From: UBA8437 sp003445035
GTDB lineage: Bacteria > Planctomycetota > Planctomycetia > Planctomycetales > Planctomycetaceae
Assembly: GCA_937901285.1 (NCBI GenBank)
Contig: CALCHI010000103.1
Coordinates: 1 to 24,020, forward strand
Reading direction: 5' to 3'
DNA: 24,020 bases
Position 1 is the first letter of the stretch. The number at the start of each line of letters is the position of its first letter. Under the pieces are notes generated by a model. That model worked only from the letters and a program-made list of their open reading frames with translations. It did no database searches and had not been told where the DNA came from. This document shows, piece by piece, positions 6,526 to 14,748 of this stretch. Position numbers and translations under genes: made by a program.

Positions 6526-9499
6526 AAGTCTGCCGTATGACTTCAGCATCATAAGGCACGACGATCTCTGCGGGGATGCGGTGGTCGGTGTTGATCACGA
6601 GGTCGGCGACTGCCTCAAGCCAGCCGGCCAGTGAGTCGTCGACGGCTTCCACGAGAATTCTTTGTACGGAATTCGACATTTCCAGACGCAACTTCTGCAG
6701 GCCATCGATCATGCGGTGCACGGGGGCCAGGGGAGTCAGCGTACCACCGGTTTCCGGATCGGCCGGATCAACGCCCGATGCCGATTGAAGCGAATCAACG
6801 AGGCGGTCGACGCGAAACAGGTTACCGCCAGAGGTTGGGCTGTAGTCCGAAAATGCCAGGTCTGAAAGCCGGAGGACACCGGGAGTGCAATGCCACTCAC
6901 CGGGAAAACCGATCCGTGCGGTGTCTTCAGCCTGTTCGATGTCCGACGTGAGGCCGGTGGCATCAGGGCCGTGGACCAGGTCGTCGAGAAGGCGGAGCGG
7001 ATTCCATGACGGAAGGCTGGCGACGTTGTGGATCATGGAGTTGAGATCGGAAGGTGAGTGCGGAACGTTGACTGTCCGCGGCAGTTCTGCAGCTGTCGGT
7101 CGGTGGGACGTCTGCAGAGCGGTCCAGTCGGTCAGCAGGACGTCCGGCCAGGCTACGGGCGAAGGTTTGGGAGGGGGCGTTCCCGTTTCGTGGAATTGGC
7201 GGATCGGTCTCCCGTCGAAAGACTGATCGGATGAGAGACGGCCGAGGCAGTCAAGAATGGTTGGTGTCAGGTCGGTCAGGCGGCAGGGGGTTGTGATTCG
7301 AGTGTTTTTGCGAATGCCCCGGCCGGAGACGAACCAGGTTGAGAGCATCGCGTCTCGGAGCGGGTGCCCGTGCATGGTGCCGGAAGTGGGCTGCTTCCCG
7401 AAGTACCATCCACGGGAGGCGGTCAAGACGATGTCGGGTGCGTGATGGCGGGCGACCGCGTCGATTGAGGGCACCCAGAGCATGGACCGGGCCAGTGAAA
7501 CGACAGCGTCGGGGTATTCGGAGTCCCGCATTGCCGCCAACCAGGATTGATCGTCATGTTCGGACGCCAGGAATTCGGAAGGGACTGAAGCGACCAGCTG
7601 CAGTGGATCCACTGCCGGGTGGGCGACGGCCTTCCAGGCGATGGTTCCGTCCGGGGCCGGTTCAAGGTTGTTGACGACCTGGTAGCGGAAGAGAAATCGC
7701 CGCTTCGAGTCGCGGCGTCGAGTGATCACCGCCGCCCCCTTGGTCTTGCTGATCAGCAGCAGCGAATTGGGGGTGTTGCGGACCAGTGCCATGTCAACAG
7801 GGTTGTCGTCGGACCCATCGACCTGTGCGTTGATGAGGCGGCGGATGAGATTGACCGGCGGGAGTTGGTCGGAGATCCGGTAGTTGAGCAAGTCGGCGGG
7901 GCGAGCGGGGGAGGTCCAGTCTTGTGAACGGTAGTCGGTTCGGGGCAGGTAAATCCGGCAAGTGCCGTCGGGGATACTGTCGACGAAGACGAAGTGTTTG
8001 TCGTGGGGATGGCGAGAGGTGGATTGGTGCTGGTGAACCGAAAGCCCCAGCCCGCCGTTGAGCCAGCGGTGATCCCGGGACACTGTTCGTGTCCGGAAAA
8101 ATACTTCATGAGCCACATCGAAGTGCCGCAGCGGCTGGCGACGTCCTCCATGGTGACCGTGATCACTGACCAGCATCAGTACGGTGTCGTCAAGTTGCCC
8201 GCGACGGTCCAGGTGGTCGACGACGGAGCCGATCAACAGGTCCGCCCTGGCCAGGGTGTGGCGGGTCGCACCGAATTGGCCGCGACCACAGGTGTGGCTC
8301 ACCGAATCGGTTTCCGGCAGCCAGATGACGGTGACCGGCCTCTGGAGATCGACAAGGTGCCGCAGTGCGTACGTGGTGTTGGCGTCGTCGAAGTGCTGCC
8401 AGGCCTTGTCGGCTCTCAGGAACGGCAGGTGTCGCAACAGGCTGCGGCTCCAGAGTGGTGGGGTAAGGTGCGGCATGATCGGCAGAACACCAGTGGCCCA
8501 GTCCGTGCCCTGGCGGTTGAGGAGTGTGTAAAGCGGTGTGGCGTGGTCGGCGGAAAGGGGGTCGGGAAGGGGGGCCCCGACAGCATTGTGGATCGTTTCA
8601 TTTGCCGTTGAGGCCAGTCCGATGAGCCCGACCGGACGGAGTGATTCAGCGGCGCGTACGGGGCCGAGTGTCGACAGGTGCGACTGGCTGGCCTGTGTGC
8701 GGCGGTCAAAACGGATCATCGATGTCAGTCCGTGGCGGTCAGGAAAGCAGCCGGTCCACATGGACCCGTTGGCCGTCAGCGTGCTGGATGGAAAGACCGT
8801 CGTGGTGTTCTCGAGCCAACTGCCACCTTCAACGAACAGCCTGTGGATGGTCGGCAGATGGCCCGTGAGAGACATTTCACGGACGACGTCAGCTCGGAGA
8901 CCATCGATGTAGAAGATCAGGACGCGTTTTGCAGGAGACGGTGGAGGAAGGGCTCGCGATGGTGCCGTGAGCACGGTCTCGTGCCATGCGGGTGATGGCG
9001 ATTCAACACGATTGACGTGGATGGAAAAGTGTCCCGCGTTGTCGTGGGGAGTTGCGTCGTTGACACGGAATTGAAGGCGGCCAGCGCTGCTGGCGCGAAT
9101 TCCGGCACGACGTCCGACAAGGAACGGCCGGCCAGCGCCGATGCGGCCGATCAGGGCCAGGGAGGGGGCCGGTCCATGCTCGCCGGTGGGGAGCGGGTCC
9201 GAGGAGCCGTCGTGCGGGCCGGGGGACAGGTAGGTGCCCGACGGGTCAGACCACAGGGCCGCCGTCTCCTGGGTACCGGGAGGCAAACGGTGCCGAACCC
9301 AGCCGGTGGCAGAAATATCCACAGCGTCGCCGTTGGCTAAAATGACGGGAGAATCCGTCCATTTCGAGGTGGCGTCGAGCAGAAATGCGTCGGGAACGCT
9401 GTGAACAGGTTGGCTGATCTGGGCGTGACCGGCCGGAAGGGCGCAGCCCGCGGCCAACAACGGGAAGAGGACCAAAAACGGTGAGAAGCGGCCAGTCAT
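6491..9499 (-). CDS. Lipoprotein with LecA-like domain fused to an alkaline-phosphatase-superfamily phosphodiesterase
   Basis: Predicted envelope lipoprotein of 1002 aa. The signal peptide ends in the lipobox LAAGC with Cys19 as lipidation site. Residues about 45-165 look like the PA-IL/LecA-like fold: KWTDSPVILANGDAVDISATG, a later LIGRIG and VNDATPHDNAGHFSIHV. From about 190 comes a type I phosphodiesterase/nucleotide pyrophosphatase domain. Metal and active-site residues include D199 (YIDGLRAD), the probable nucleophile T240 (FPSSTLTANGS), D398 and H402 (TDSVSH), D446-H447 (SDHGHHGG) and H710/H712 (MHGHP). A long insert (about 465-680) and a roughly 240-residue C-terminal region are unassigned. 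Likely role is hydrolysis of a phosphodiester or phosphate on extracellular substrates; the substrate is unknown. Confidence 0.88.
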   Translation of the reverse strand: MTGRFSPFLVLFPLLAAGCALPAGHAQISQPVHSVPDAFLLDATSKWTDSPVILANGDAVDISATGWVRHRLPPGTQETAALWSDPSGTYLSPGPHDGSSDPLPTGEHGPAPSLALIGRIGAGRPFLVGRRAGIRASSAGRLQFRVNDATPHDNAGHFSIHVNRVESPSPAWHETVLTAPSRALPPPSPAKRVLIFYIDGLRADVVREMSLTGHLPTIHRLFVEGGSWLENTTTVFPSSTLTANGSMWTGCFPDRHGLTSMIRFDRRTQASQSHLSTLGPVRAAESLRPVGLIGLASTANETIHNAVGAPLPDPLSADHATPLYTLLNRQGTDWATGVLPIMPHLTPPLWSRSLLRHLPFLRADKAWQHFDDANTTYALRHLVDLQRPVTVIWLPETDSVSHTCGRGQFGATRHTLARADLLIGSVVDHLDRRGQLDDTVLMLVSDHGHHGGRRQPLRHFDVAHEVFFRTRTVSRDHRWLNGGLGLSVHQHQSTSRHPHDKHFVFVDSIPDGTCRIYLPRTDYRSQDWTSPARPADLLNYRISDQLPPVNLIRRLINAQVDGSDDNPVDMALVRNTPNSLLLISKTKGAAVITRRRDSKRRFLFRYQVVNNLEPAPDGTIAWKAVAHPAVDPLQLVASVPSEFLASEHDDQSWLAAMRDSEYPDAVVSLARSMLWVPSIDAVARHHAPDIVLTASRGWYFGKQPTSGTMHGHPLRDAMLSTWFVSGRGIRKNTRITTPCRLTDLTPTILDCLGRLSSDQSFDGRPIRQFHETGTPPPKPSPVAWPDVLLTDWTALQTSHRPTAAELPRTVNVPHSPSDLNSMIHNVASLPSWNPLRLLDDLVHGPDATGLTSDIEQAEDTARIGFPGEWHCTPGVLRLSDLAFSDYSPTSGGNLFRVDRLVDSLQSASGVDPADPETGGTLTPLAPVHRMIDGLQKLRLEMSNSVQRILVEAVDDSLAGWLEAVADLVINTDHRIPAEIVVPYDAEVIRQTSRTRSPVTAAP

Positions 9500-9546
9500 C
9501 CGTGACCGTGTGAAAGAGAGTGTGGTTTGTTGTTCCTAGTAGTTTG

Positions 9547-9564
9547 GATCGACCATTTTCGATC
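9547..9564. repeat. Short inverted repeat in a divergent intergenic region
   Basis: GATCGA (9547-9552) and TCGATC (9559-9564) are separated by six bases, in the 212-base gap between the divergent phosphodiesterase and ATP-grasp genes. It could be an operator half-site pair, but six-base arms may occur by chance. No convincing -35/-10 pair was found in this gap. Confidence 0.25.
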
Positions 9565-9711
9565 GGAACTGCTGTCGCGGTCGTGCTGCTGGGGTACTGG
9601 AACCGGATTGGTCATCAAGGTCGTTTACTGCCATCCCGAAACAGGCTAAACCGGACGCGGTGGTTTCGGCCACGGGAGTGCGGGCAAGAGGTTCCGGTTA
9701 GGCGGAATGGG

Positions 9712-10863
9712 ATGAGTGGTCGACTGTACGTATCGAATTTTGGCTTCGAAGATGAGTTGTCCGGCGAGACAATCTCACGAACGGCCAGGGCCGCGACAAT
9801 GGGCCTGTGCGGCGTTTGGGCGCCGATGCTGGGCCCCTCTGACCAGATCGCATCCTGGGGTGTTGAGGACGAATCTGGAGCCTCGGGCTGTTGGAAGTCT
9901 CCACGATGCGGACACGGCCAGTTGGAACTTGTGCCGTGGGGTTGGAGTCCTCCGATGGCCGACCTCGTCGAAAAGGTCGGATCGATGCAGGCTATCCCGG
10001 ATTTGGACGTGGTTGAGAGAGTCAATCGTCGAGTGTGGGCCTTCGAGCGAGAGTTGGAACTGCGAATGTGTCCGCTTGGCGCCGGCATTGTCGAGAGCAT
10101 CGGCGAATTGCGGTCGATGGTGGCCAAAGGGCATGACGGTGAGGGTGGATGGCTCGTGAAATCCGACCTCGGAGGCGCAGGCCGGGGCCAACGTCGGATC
10201 CGCGGCGAGACAGTTGACCGGGTGGTCCTGGACTGGGTGACGGCGATGTTGAATCGGGACGGCCTGGTTGTCATCGAACCGTGGCTTGAATCGATCAAAG
10301 AGGTCGGTCTGCAATTCGAGATCGAATCCCCCGGAAAGGTACATCGGTGCGGGGTGACCGAATTGTTGGTGACCGGGACGAGGGGCTACCGGGGGAGCCG
10401 TCTGGGAAACCGGTTGCCCGGAATCTGCCCGGAGAGCGTGGAGACGTTGCTGGCAATCGTCGATCCGGTGGTGACAGAGATCAGCCGAACCGGATACGTC
10501 GGCCCGCTGGGAATCGATTCGATGTGGTACCGGGCTCCGTCCGGTGAGTTGTCGTGGCGGCCGTTACAGGACATCAATGCCCGGTACACGATGGGCCGTT
10601 GCGCGTTGGAGTGGGCCAGTCACATTCCGCACGAAGCCGGCGCTTCGGTAATGGTCGCCAGTTGGCCAATCCGCGAATCGGTGGACCGACGACTGGCCGA
10701 TGTGGAATCCAAGACCGCTGGATTGTTTAGCGCGTCCCGGTTTTCACCACAAGGCGCATCTCTGGAAACCGAGAGCGGTCTGGTTTTGCTGGTGTACGAC
10801 CAGTCGGTGGAGATCGACCAGCTTGAGGATCACGTGTTGCAGGAACTGGAACGGACAGATTAG
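9712..10863 (+). CDS. Uncharacterised ATP-grasp family protein
   Basis: From ATG 9712 the protein is 383 aa. The central part looks like an ATP-grasp fold: WLVKSDLGGAGRGQRRI at 147-163 supplies a lysine and glycine-rich loop for ATP. VVIEPWL (186-192) fits the adenine-contacting strand, and LQDINARYTMGR (285-296) fits the metal-binding Asp/Asn segment. Enzymes of this fold ligate a carboxylate to an amine, thiol or similar via acyl phosphate. The substrate is unknown. The N-terminus MSGRLYVSNFGFEDELSG may be the pre-ATP-grasp domain. Start choice: GGCGGA at 9701-9706 lies five bases before ATG 9712; the frame stays open to TTG 9520, but that extension is Arg/Trp-rich and unlike the rest. It converges with the SNF2 gene, with a 4-base overlap. 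Confidence 0.8.
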   Translation: MSGRLYVSNFGFEDELSGETISRTARAATMGLCGVWAPMLGPSDQIASWGVEDESGASGCWKSPRCGHGQLELVPWGWSPPMADLVEKVGSMQAIPDLDVVERVNRRVWAFERELELRMCPLGAGIVESIGELRSMVAKGHDGEGGWLVKSDLGGAGRGQRRIRGETVDRVVLDWVTAMLNRDGLVVIEPWLESIKEVGLQFEIESPGKVHRCGVTELLVTGTRGYRGSRLGNRLPGICPESVETLLAIVDPVVTEISRTGYVGPLGIDSMWYRAPSGELSWRPLQDINARYTMGRCALEWASHIPHEAGASVMVASWPIRESVDRRLADVESKTAGLFSASRFSPQGASLETESGLVLLVYDQSVEIDQLEDHVLQELERTD

Positions 10864-12710
10864 CCGTTTTCGATTGACGGTGGGGTGATGCTTCGGAGTT
10901 GATCTCCGTGCCCGGCTTTCAATTCGAATAGTCCGAAAATGTCCTGGGCGTCGAGGCTGAGGCTCGCGTTGCTCATCTCGGAGTCACCAAGGACGGCCTG
11001 GAACAGTTCGCGTTTTTGTTGGAGAACCTTGTCAATCCGCTCCTCGATGGTATTGCGGCAGATGAACTTGGTGACGAGGACGGGATTCTGTTGTCCGATT
11101 CGGTGGGCGCGGTTGATTGCCTGGTCTTCGACAGCCGGGTTCCACCAGCGATCGTAAAGGAAGACATAGCCGGCGAACTGTAGATTTAGACCGACGGCTC
11201 CCACTCCGTAGCTCATCAGCAGGAGAGGGCAGTCCGGGTCGCGACGGAACCGTTCCAACACGGCGTCGCGCCGCGAGGAGGGGACGGCTCCGTGGTAGAT
11301 CAGTGGCCGAAAGTGCTGGAGCTTCTGGTTCATCCAATCGAGTGACTTGGTCCACTGACTGAAGAGGATCGCCTTGCCGCCGCTGTCGGAGATTTCCTCG
11401 ATTTCGGCCGCCAGGCGGTCCATTTTGCAGCTTTGGCCCGTAAGGGGGTCGTAGTTACAGATCTGTTTCAGACGGAGCACGAGTTCAAAGACGTGTTGTA
11501 TCGTGATGGACTCGCCCAGTTCGTCGAGGCGTACGATTCCCTCTTGTTCGGCAGTGACGTAGGCCGTCTGTTGTGCGGGAGTGAGTTCCAGGAGTTCTTC
11601 ACGATCAAGCCGAGGCGGAAGGTCCTTCAGGACCCGGTCCTTGGTTCGGCGAAGCACATATTTGTTGGCCAGTCGGTTCAATTGCCGAATGTCGGTGACG
11701 CTGTGATCGGGGACAGCACCGAGAAATTCGAGCAACGATACGAACTCGGATGGCCGATTCTCTATCGGGGTTCCGGTGAGGGCCCATGATCTGTGCCGTT
11801 TGAGTGAGCGGGCGGCCTGGTTGGTTCGGGATTCACGATTTTTGATTCGCTGCGCTTCGTCGAGGATCAGAAGATCGAAAGCGGGAAAGTCGTCTTCTCC
11901 GATCATCTCGAGGTCGCGAACCAGCAATTCGTAGTTGGCGACTTTTACCGGCACGTTGGGCATTTCCCAAAGCATGCGTCGTCGGGCCGAGGGGCCTTCA
12001 ATTGCGACAACCGGGATTTCTTCAGCCCACATTTGCAGCTCTCGCTGCCAATTGGTGATCAACGGCTTGGGGCAAACCAGCAGCACGCTTCGGATCTGCC
12101 CTGCACGCATCAGCAACCGCAAGGCGCTGATGGCCTGCATTGTCTTGCCCAGTCCCATTTCATCAGCGAGCAGGGCGGATCCCTGAGAGAACAGCCACGC
12201 GATCCCGTGGTACTGAAACGGAAACGGCTCGAAGGGCATGACCAGTTCCTGGCCGGAAAGCAGCGTCTCAATCGGGGGCTGGAGCAGATAAAAAAGGCGA
12301 TCGGTGATCGACAGGGCGTCGGTGGGCACGGAGATCCGGGTGGTTTTGTTCCGAGCTCTTCCGCGTGACAAGGATTTGGCGTGGGGGGAGGCTTGTGGGC
12401 CAGGCTCCGGGACATCGAATGCCCCATCGAGGTTGCTGCCGAACGAATCGGTGGTGGGCGATTCCGCGACCGGGCATTCGGGGAAAGAAACGCCGATGCT
12501 TTTCACCGGGCCCCAGTTGGGCTGCCAGGCCGGGAGCAGCCTGGGGGTATTGATCAGTTGCTGTGCCGCGACGTGACATCCGGGTGGGCGGGTGATGCCT
12601 GCACCCAGGCCGGAACTGAACAATTGGACATCGAGATGAAGCGGCACCGCGCGGGCATCGACCCGTGGCGGTTGGACACCGGTTCGTTGACGATCAACTG
12701 CGAGTTCCAC
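10860..12710 (-). CDS. SNF2-family DEAD-like helicase / ATPase
   Basis: DNA-translocating ATPase of the SNF2/RapA superfamily 2 type, probably acting on protein-DNA complexes or in repair or transcription. From GTG 12710 it is 616 aa. Motifs: Walker A DEMGLGKT (183-190), DEAQ box LILDEAQRIKN (about 281-291), motif III LTGTPIEN (311-318), helicase C-terminal HGAVPSSRRD (about 473-482), GVGAVGLNL (502-510) and RAHRIGQQNPV (534-544). The N-terminal 155 or so residues have no recognised domain. GTG 12710 overlaps the upstream gene by 17 bases; the frame also reaches GTG 12764, which would overlap by 71. It is likely translated from the same mRNA as the upstream unknown gene. The exact start is uncertain; the family call is firm. 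Confidence 0.92.
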   Translation of the reverse strand: MELAVDRQRTGVQPPRVDARAVPLHLDVQLFSSGLGAGITRPPGCHVAAQQLINTPRLLPAWQPNWGPVKSIGVSFPECPVAESPTTDSFGSNLDGAFDVPEPGPQASPHAKSLSRGRARNKTTRISVPTDALSITDRLFYLLQPPIETLLSGQELVMPFEPFPFQYHGIAWLFSQGSALLADEMGLGKTMQAISALRLLMRAGQIRSVLLVCPKPLITNWQRELQMWAEEIPVVAIEGPSARRRMLWEMPNVPVKVANYELLVRDLEMIGEDDFPAFDLLILDEAQRIKNRESRTNQAARSLKRHRSWALTGTPIENRPSEFVSLLEFLGAVPDHSVTDIRQLNRLANKYVLRRTKDRVLKDLPPRLDREELLELTPAQQTAYVTAEQEGIVRLDELGESITIQHVFELVLRLKQICNYDPLTGQSCKMDRLAAEIEEISDSGGKAILFSQWTKSLDWMNQKLQHFRPLIYHGAVPSSRRDAVLERFRRDPDCPLLLMSYGVGAVGLNLQFAGYVFLYDRWWNPAVEDQAINRAHRIGQQNPVLVTKFICRNTIEERIDKVLQQKRELFQAVLGDSEMSNASLSLDAQDIFGLFELKAGHGDQLRSITPPSIENG

Positions 12711-13257
12711 TCGGATTCCCCGATTGTTGTCCCTGGAGCGTCTCGGCAAGTGCCTGTCGTACACGTTCGATCGGTTCTTGAAGATCCGCGTCAGCGGTCA
12801 CCTGGGTTGCGCCGTGGTGTAGAGCAGCGATGTCGGTTTCGTGTGCCGAATGAATCGAGAGGATGCGTCGACCCATTCGAACCCGTCCAAGGGGCGGTGC
12901 AGTTGTGGGACCAGTTGAGTCGTCAGCCTGGGGTTCGACACGAGCCATGGGAATGGCGATGTGGTGCCTGAGGTCGAGAATGTGGTCGTTGTCGGTGACA
13001 AGAAGGTCTGGAGGGGATCCCAGGCGGTCCAGAAGCGCACGCCCCATCAGTTCTCCAAGCAGGAAGGGGCGAAGTGTCTCGCCGTAGAGCAACTGTTGGG
13101 CGTGTGTCGGACGAACCGGGCTGGTGCACTGGAATTCCAGTGGGCGGCCGTAGCGGTTGGTCACAAGAAGACCAGCGACGAACGCACCGTCGTCGGTTTC
13201 CAGCGAGGCCAGGAAACCGATGCGAAAGGCGCGGGAATTGACAGCCGGGCCATTCAT
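12694..13257 (-). CDS. Conserved protein of unknown function upstream of the SNF2 gene
   Basis: A 187-residue soluble protein without a signal peptide or membrane segment. The N-terminal half is well structured (residues about 12-60, FRIGFLASLETDDGAFVAGL then NRYGRPLEFQCTSPVRPT), followed by LRPFLLGELMGRALLDRL (about 62-79) and DLLVTDNDHILDLRHHI. The C-terminal third is polar and less ordered. I recall similar proteins in planctomycetes but no assigned function. The ATG at 13257 has no clear ribosome-binding site. The SNF2 gene begins before this one ends, so the two are probably one operon, and this protein might support the same process. That link rests on gene order only. Confidence 0.75.
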   Translation of the reverse strand: MNGPAVNSRAFRIGFLASLETDDGAFVAGLLVTNRYGRPLEFQCTSPVRPTHAQQLLYGETLRPFLLGELMGRALLDRLGSPPDLLVTDNDHILDLRHHIAIPMARVEPQADDSTGPTTAPPLGRVRMGRRILSIHSAHETDIAALHHGATQVTADADLQEPIERVRQALAETLQGQQSGNPSGTRS

Positions 13258-13345
13258 CGAGCTGATGTCCGGGGGGTGCGGGGCAGCTTGGCGTGTGGCA
13301 CGCCACTTACTCTTTGTCGGCGGTTGGAAATGGCCACTTGAGTGG

Positions 13346-13373
13346 TTCGGAGCAGTTGGGGGGTCGTTACAAT
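13346..13373 (+). promoter_or_regulatory. Possible promoter for the PaaK-like ligase
   Basis: TTCGGA (13346-13351) and TACAAT (13368-13373) are separated by 16 bases, in the 171-base gap between divergent genes. The -10 is good (five of six), the -35 weak. It would give a leader of about 50 bases before ATG 13429. Confidence 0.35.
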
Positions 13374-13428
13374 TCTGTGATTGATAAGTGGTTACGTTGC
13401 GGTTCTGGTGGCCCGAGAGGTCGGCGAG

Positions 13429-14724
13429 ATGTCATTACCGGAAGATCTCTCACGAGAGGAACTGGAGGCCGTTCAGTTGGAACGGTTTACCGTGCTGGTC
13501 CAGGACGTACTAAGTGGGAATGCGTTCTGGAAAAAGCGTTTCGAGGAATCGGGCTGGGGGTCGGCGGTGGACGTGACAACCCGCTTGGACGGCCTGCGGT
13601 TGTTGAGTGAATTTCCTGTTTGCAGCAAGCAGGACTTTGTGGCCGACCAGGACGAAAATCCACCATACGGCACGAATCTCAGCGAACCGCTGTCCGGTTA
13701 CACTCGGCTTCATCAGACATCGGGAACGACTGGTCGTCCCTTGCGGTGGCTGGACACTCCGGCGGCGTGGCGGAATCTGCTGGACGCGTGGTCGCAGATG
13801 TTCCGGATAGCCGGTGTGACCGCCGAGGACCGTTTTGCGTTCCCGTTTTCATTTGGCCCGTTCATTGGGTTTTGGGCGGCTTTTGAGGGGGCGGTTGAAT
13901 CCGGGCATCTGTGCCTTCCCGGCGGGGGGATGAGCAGTGGTGCCAGGCTTCGGCTCATCGAGGACAACCAGGCAACAGTTCTTTGTTGCACACCAACGTA
14001 CGCCCTGAGACTGGCGGAGGTGGCGAGGGAAGAAGCGGTCGACCTGGCGTCGGGTTCGGTACGAATGTTGATTGTTGCCGGCGAACCAGGCGGCAGTGTG
14101 CCGGGAGTTCGAGAGGAGATCGAGTCGGCGTGGGGGGCGAGGGTCATCGACCACTGGGGGATGACCGAACTGGGGCCAATTGCTGTTGAGTGTGTCGAGG
14201 GGCCGGGGGGGATGCACGTCCTGGAAGGCGAATGTGTTGCGGAGATCGTCGATCCGGACACCCTGGAGAAGGTTCCGCCGGGTGAGCAGGGGGAACTGTT
14301 GGTCACCACGTTGCGGCGGACCGGGAGCCCGGTTCTGCGATACAGGACGGGCGACCTGGTGGTTGCGGATTCGGAACCTTGTCCGTGCGGCCGGGCGTTG
14401 TTGCGGTTGAAGGGAGGGATCCTGGGCCGCGCCGACGACATGCTCACCGTCCGAGGCAACAACGTGTTCCCGTCGAGTATCGAAGCGGTGATCCGGAGAG
14501 TGAGCGGGGTGGCCGAATTCCGGGTGGTGATTGGGTCGGAGTCCGCTCTGGATCGCTTCTCGGTCGAGATCGAACCCGTGGCCGGTGCCGCTGTCGATGA
14601 GGTCCTTGCCGGCGTGGAAGCGGGGATCCGAGAGACCTTCAACTTTCAGGCGGAAGTCTCAGCGGTGGGCCCCGGACAATTGCCTCGTTTCGAACTCAAG
14701 GGGCGACGGTTCGTGCGGAAGTGA
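13429..14724 (+). CDS. Phenylacetate-CoA ligase-like (PaaK family) adenylate-forming enzyme
   Basis: Activates a carboxylic acid with ATP to an acyl-AMP and then a CoA thioester; cytosolic. From ATG 13429 it is 431 aa, the usual PaaK length. The ATP loop HQTSGTTGRPLRW is at 95-107, the adenine-binding motif DHWGMTELGP at 241-250, YRTGDLV at 305-311, and the C-terminal hinge GRADDMLTVRGNNVFPSSIE at 333-352. PCPCGRALLRL (318-327) is also typical of PaaK relatives. GAGAGG at 13415-13420 lies eight bases before the chosen ATG; the frame extends back to TTG 13381. No phenylacetate catabolism genes are nearby, so the substrate may be another aryl or acyl acid. It converges on the metal operon with a 24-base gap. 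Confidence 0.9.
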   Translation: MSLPEDLSREELEAVQLERFTVLVQDVLSGNAFWKKRFEESGWGSAVDVTTRLDGLRLLSEFPVCSKQDFVADQDENPPYGTNLSEPLSGYTRLHQTSGTTGRPLRWLDTPAAWRNLLDAWSQMFRIAGVTAEDRFAFPFSFGPFIGFWAAFEGAVESGHLCLPGGGMSSGARLRLIEDNQATVLCCTPTYALRLAEVAREEAVDLASGSVRMLIVAGEPGGSVPGVREEIESAWGARVIDHWGMTELGPIAVECVEGPGGMHVLEGECVAEIVDPDTLEKVPPGEQGELLVTTLRRTGSPVLRYRTGDLVVADSEPCPCGRALLRLKGGILGRADDMLTVRGNNVFPSSIEAVIRRVSGVAEFRVVIGSESALDRFSVEIEPVAGAAVDEVLAGVEAGIRETFNFQAEVSAVGPGQLPRFELKGRRFVRK

Positions 14725-14748
14725 GACGCGTCGGAAAACGCCGTGACG

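Noticed and set aside
9520..9711. 64-codon extension of the ATP-grasp protein from TTG 9520
   Set aside because: Arg/Trp-rich, no ribosome-binding site, and ATG 9712 with a nearby GGCGGA begins the conserved-looking part.
14725..14748. Bidirectional terminator between the PaaK-like gene and the metal operon
   Set aside because: No stable hairpin with a T-run was found in the 24-base gap or its edges.
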